Positions 7,159-10,027 of a DNA stretch of 10,027 bases are shown here, piece after piece. The stretch covers positions 1 to 10,027 of the forward strand of contig RPRC01000216.1 in assembly GCA_003857395.1 (NCBI GenBank), in the 5' to 3' direction. This DNA comes from Geobacter sp. (lineage in GTDB: Bacteria > Desulfobacterota > Desulfuromonadia > Geobacterales > Geobacteraceae). Position 1 is the first letter of the stretch, and each line of letters opens with the position of its first letter. The translations under genes were made by a program, and so were the position numbers. The notes beneath the pieces were generated by a model, which saw only the letters and a program-made list of their open reading frames with translations, was not told the DNA's origin and ran no database searches.

Positions 7159-7770
7159 ATGACAATCAATACGCTTGATGCCTGTGGGCTGCAATGCCCC
7201 CAGCCATTGATGCTGGCGAAGAAGGCACTGGAAACGATGGCAGCAGGTGATCGCCTCCGGGTGCTGATCGATAACGAGATTTCCCGGGATAACCTGATCC
7301 GTTTCCTGAGGGACCACGGTTTGGCTCCTGCTCTATCCTTTGAGGCGGGTGTCTATACCCTGGAGCTGGAGAAGGTGGCCGGGGCGTCTCCCCTTGGTGA
7401 TGCCGCGGCCTATTGCTCGACGGAGAGATCGCAGGCCGGGGCGGTACTCGTGATCAAACACCACGGCATGGGTTCCGGATCGGATGAGTTGGGGAAAATA
7501 CTTCTGCAGGCATGTGTAAACACTCTCAAGGAGGTCTCCCCCCTGCCGTCGGCCATTTTGTGCTACAATGCCGGAGTTTTTGCCGTTGCAGAGGGTGCGC
7601 CCACCGTTCCTGCACTGGAGGACCTGGTTGAGCGAGGCGTCTCGCTGCTGGTTTGCGGCACCTGCGTTGACTATTTCGAGCTGAAAGGCAAGATCGCCAC
7701 CGGTACTATCTCCAACATGTATGACATCCTCCAGCAACTTTCTATTGCAGAGCGAATCATAACCCTGTAG
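7159..7770 (+). CDS. yedF: YedF: selenium-metabolism sulfurtransferase-like protein (TusA domain plus DsrE-like domain)
   Basis: A 203-residue cytoplasmic protein. Residues 1-75 form a TusA/SirA-like domain with the CPxP motif at C13-P16 (CGLQCPQP), where the first Cys is the persulfide carrier in TusA. Residues about 94-200 form a DsrE-like domain with KHHGMGSG (100-107), C135 in ILCYNAG, and a CGTC pair at 166-169. This two-domain layout matches the selenium metabolism protein YedF family, which occurs with selD in many genomes; its exact chemistry is not settled. Start ATG 7159 has AGGGAG (7148-7153) 5 bases upstream. It is the first gene of an operon, and the next ATG begins 6 bases after its stop. 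A role in carrying Se or S between the downstream desulfurase-like enzyme and SelD is inferred from context. Confidence 0.9.
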   Translation: MTINTLDACGLQCPQPLMLAKKALETMAAGDRLRVLIDNEISRDNLIRFLRDHGLAPALSFEAGVYTLELEKVAGASPLGDAAAYCSTERSQAGAVLVIKHHGMGSGSDELGKILLQACVNTLKEVSPLPSAILCYNAGVFAVAEGAPTVPALEDLVERGVSLLVCGTCVDYFELKGKIATGTISNMYDILQQLSIAERIITL

Positions 7771-7776
7771 GTGTTG

Positions 7777-8904
7777 ATGAAGCGTAACAACTATTTTGAT
7801 AATGCCGCCACGTCTTTTCCAAAACCACCGGAAGTTGCCGCGGCAATGTCCCGTTACCTGAACGAGGTGGGAGGCTCCTATGGCCGCAGTGCGTATGCAC
7901 GGGCCTTCGAGGTTGCCAGAACGGTGGAAAAGACCCGCGATCTCCTTGCCGAAAGAATGGGTGCCGGGGATGCGGAGCAGGTCGTTTTTGCCCCCAATGC
8001 CACCTATGCCATAAATGTGGTGTTGCGGAGCGTCCTGCGTCATGGTGGCCGGGTACTGATCTCGCCGCTGGAGCACAATGCCGTTACCCGGCCGCTTGCG
8101 GCGCTCACTTCCCGGTATGGGGGCTCTTTCGAGCTGTTGCCGCATCGTGCGGACGGACGCGTGGAGCCATCCAGGATCAAGGAGATGGTCACGTCGGACA
8201 CGGTCCTGGCGGTGGTCAACCACCAAGGCAATGTTAACGGTGTCATCCAGCCGCTGGGCGAGATCAGGGAACAGCTCGGTGCGGTGCCACTTCTGGTAGA
8301 TGCCAGCCAATCCTTCGGTTCCATTCCGCTGACTGTTGATGACTGGAATATCGATTTTCTGGCCTTCACCGGCCACAAAGCCCTTCTCGGACCCACCGGT
8401 ATCGGGGGGCTCTACCTGCGGAATCCTGCTGAGGTGGAGCCACTGGTGTACGGTGGTACCGGCAGCGCTTCCGAAAGTTTCCAGATGCCCGATATCATGC
8501 CGGATCGTTTTGAGGCCGGAACGCCCAATATTGCCGGAATCTATGGGCTTATGGCCGCGCTTGAAACGCAACCGGCCAGCTGCCACACCCGCGAGGAGTA
8601 TCAACGACTCATCGAGGAGTTGCACAGCCTGCCGTCTCTCCGAGTGTTGTGTGCGGAACGTTTCGATCACCAGGGCGATGTCTTTTCCTTCTATCAGCCT
8701 GGCAGTGATCCGGCAAACCTCGGCCGCCGACTGTTCGACGATTTCGGCATCGAGTCGCGCATCGGTCTCCATTGCGCGCCGCTGGCCCATCAGACGCTCG
8801 GCACCTTTCCGACTGGGTCCGTACGGATCGGTGTTTCCCGGTACCATTCCGCTAATGATTTTTCCTATCTGACAGAAGCGCTAAGGAATTGCTTACAACC
8901 ATGA
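7777..8904 (+). CDS. class V aminotransferase, cysteine desulfurase-type (EF2568-like family)
   Basis: A 375-residue PLP enzyme of the NifS/SufS/CsdA superfamily. Family-type features: [13 protein letters not shown] at the N-terminus, H100 stacking on PLP (PLEHNA), D175 in VDASQ, Schiff-base lysine K201 in [12 protein letters not shown], and [13 protein letters not shown]-terminal Cys, C333, lies in GLHCAPLAH, where persulfide-forming desulfurases have their catalytic cysteine. The RxGxHCAPLAH form matches the EF2568-like aminotransferase V family, which often sits next to yedF and selD. ATG 7777 has AGGTG (7769-7773) just upstream; a GTG at 7771, directly after the yedF stop, would add two residues. 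Its stop overlaps the selD start by four bases, implying translational coupling. It probably mobilises Se or S from (seleno)cysteine for SelD; selenocysteine lyase activity is possible but not shown by the sequence. Confidence 0.88.
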   Translation: MKRNNYFDNAATSFPKPPEVAAAMSRYLNEVGGSYGRSAYARAFEVARTVEKTRDLLAERMGAGDAEQVVFAPNATYAINVVLRSVLRHGGRVLISPLEHNAVTRPLAALTSRYGGSFELLPHRADGRVEPSRIKEMVTSDTVLAVVNHQGNVNGVIQPLGEIREQLGAVPLLVDASQSFGSIPLTVDDWNIDFLAFTGHKALLGPTGIGGLYLRNPAEVEPLVYGGTGSASESFQMPDIMPDRFEAGTPNIAGIYGLMAALETQPASCHTREEYQRLIEELHSLPSLRVLCAERFDHQGDVFSFYQPGSDPANLGRRLFDDFGIESRIGLHCAPLAHQTLGTFPTGSVRIGVSRYHSANDFSYLTEALRNCLQP

Positions 8905-10027
8905 CTATTTTTCTGCTCTTCACCTCGACCCGCGCGGTCATCAAAGCCGAGGAGTGTCTCCGCTTCCATGATCTTGACTGCCAGGTTATTCCGGTGCCGA
9001 AAGACATCTCCTCCGAATGCGGCATGGCCCTCTCCATTGCTAAAGAAATAAGGGAACGTGCCGAGTCGCTTCTGGTCGAGCTTGGCCTGGAAGTCCGGAC
9101 TCACGACCCTGCCGGAAAGCGGGTTCCCCTTTTCGATCTGCTCACCACGGTCGAGCAGGGTGGCTGTTCCGCGAAGCTCCCGCCGGATGTCCTCTTTGAT
9201 GCCCTTGGCCGATTGTCCGCACCCAGCGACCCAAACCTGCTGGTGGGGATCGGCACTGGAGACGATGCCGGTGTCTATCGCCTGACCGATGAGATTGCCC
9301 TGATCGAGACAACGGACTTTTTCCCGCCGGTCTGTTCCGACCCCTATGATTTCGGCCAGATCGCGGCGGCAAACGCACTCAGCGACGTTTATGCCATGGG
9401 AGGCAAGGTGCTTACGGCCATGAACCTTGTCATGTTTCCCGCCAGCGGAATCCCCTTTGAAGTGCTGCACGAAATTGTCCGTGGCGGGCACGATAAAGTC
9501 CTTGAAGCAGGCGGAATTCTGGTGGGAGGTCACACCATAGCTGATTATCCGCCGAAGTATGGACTGGCAGTGACCGGTGTTGTGCACCCCAAGTGTCTGA
9601 TCAATAATTCCAATGCGGAGCCCGGCCAGATTCTCATCCTGACCAAACCGCTCGGAACAGGGGCCTTGGTGGCGGGGCAGCGCCTCGGACAGGCGTCCGC
9701 CGCCGATTATCAGCGGGCCCTCGATTCCATGATGCAGCTCAACCGGGAAGCCGCCGAAATCATGCAGCAGTTTCAGGTTCGTGCTGCAACCGATATTACC
9801 GGCTTCGGTCTTCTGGGGCATGCCCTGAATATTGCCAAGGCAAGCGGTGTCAGTATGGAAATCGATACGACAAAGATCCCTGCATTACCGGGAGCCCTGG
9901 AGCTGCTCGACGCGGGCTGTATCCCTGGTGCCAGTTTCCGTAACCTCAGCCATGTGGAGGCGTCTGCCGAATTTTCGCCAGACATGTCCTATTCCCGCAA
10001 GATGCTGACTGTCGATCCCCAGACATC
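8901..10027 (+). CDS. selD: selenophosphate synthetase (SelD) with N-terminal DUF3343 Se/S-carrier domain, 3' end outside window
   Basis: The open frame runs from ATG 8901 to the window end (375 codons seen, no stop). SelD makes selenophosphate from selenide and ATP for selenocysteine and selenouridine synthesis. Residues about 1-72 do not belong to SelD: they match DUF3343 (putative Se/S carrier), with [14 protein letters not shown] and its conserved Cys at C40, plus C19 and C27. SelD proper starts near 75. Active-site C89 in GGCSAK (TGT codon, hence Cys, not selenocysteine) and K92 correspond to E. coli C17 and K20. D122, D139, D162 and D298 ([11 protein letters not shown]) correspond to metal-binding D51, D68, D91 and D227. 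The last visible residues, VDPQT, are the start of the conserved DPQTSGG element, so only the last roughly 50 residues are missing. AAGGAA at 8883-8888 may serve as the ribosome binding site; the ATGA overlap suggests coupling to the upstream gene. Confidence 0.93.
   Translation, partial: MTIFLLFTSTRAVIKAEECLRFHDLDCQVIPVPKDISSECGMALSIAKEIRERAESLLVELGLEVRTHDPAGKRVPLFDLLTTVEQGGCSAKLPPDVLFDALGRLSAPSDPNLLVGIGTGDDAGVYRLTDEIALIETTDFFPPVCSDPYDFGQIAAANALSDVYAMGGKVLTAMNLVMFPASGIPFEVLHEIVRGGHDKVLEAGGILVGGHTIADYPPKYGLAVTGVVHPKCLINNSNAEPGQILILTKPLGTGALVAGQRLGQASAADYQRALDSMMQLNREAAEIMQQFQVRAATDITGFGLLGHALNIAKASGVSMEIDTTKIPALPGALELLDAGCIPGASFRNLSHVEASAEFSPDMSYSRKMLTVDPQT

Noticed and set aside
7333..8847. 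504-codon open frame on the minus strand opposite yedF and the aminotransferase
   Set aside because: It has no recognisable motifs and lies opposite two well-recognised genes. Long antisense frames are common in G+C-rich coding DNA.
9165..9167. Selenocysteine at the SelD active site
   Set aside because: The codon is TGT (Cys), not TGA. No in-frame TGA needing recoding was found in any gene of the window.
8865..9821. 318-codon open frame on the minus strand opposite selD
   Set aside because: The + strand frame here encodes an unmistakable SelD with all key residues, so the minus frame is a shadow.

Overview
The window carries six genes, all on the + strand and closely spaced, with no RNA genes, IS elements or CRISPR. 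The base composition, the selenium gene set and above all a Geobacter-type Hypr GGDEF protein next to hisS suggest a Geobacter-like member of the Desulfuromonadales (Desulfuromonadota, formerly Deltaproteobacteria). This assignment comes from protein features recognised by eye, not from a database search.

Left part (1-4067): a 150-base leader with two inverted repeats precedes a full-length comEC (DNA-uptake channel with a metallo-beta-lactamase-fold tail). A 92-base gap then leads to a response regulator with receiver, GAF-like and GGDEF domains. Its GGDEF active site has Ser where ordinary diguanylate cyclases have the guanine-reading Asp. That is the hallmark of Hypr enzymes such as G. sulfurreducens GSU1658 (GacA), which make 3',3'-cGAMP. 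This is the most striking gene of the window.

Middle part (4068-7011): hisS follows the GGDEF gene after 30 bases and ends at a good intrinsic terminator. rmuC, a membrane-anchored coiled-coil protein with a nuclease-like domain, starts 37 bases after the terminator's U tract.

Right part (7012-10027): after a 147-base promoter region comes a tight three-gene selenium operon. yedF (TusA-like plus DsrE-like domains) is followed after 6 bases by a class V aminotransferase of the cysteine desulfurase type. Its stop codon overlaps (ATGA) the start of a selD gene that runs off the window. This selD encodes an extra N-terminal DUF3343 (putative Se/S carrier) domain fused to selenophosphate synthetase. 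The likely logic is that the desulfurase-like enzyme releases Se (or S) from a cysteine or selenocysteine, the small carrier domains hold it as a (seleno)persulfide, and SelD converts it to selenophosphate with ATP. There is no intergenic stretch longer than 300 bases.
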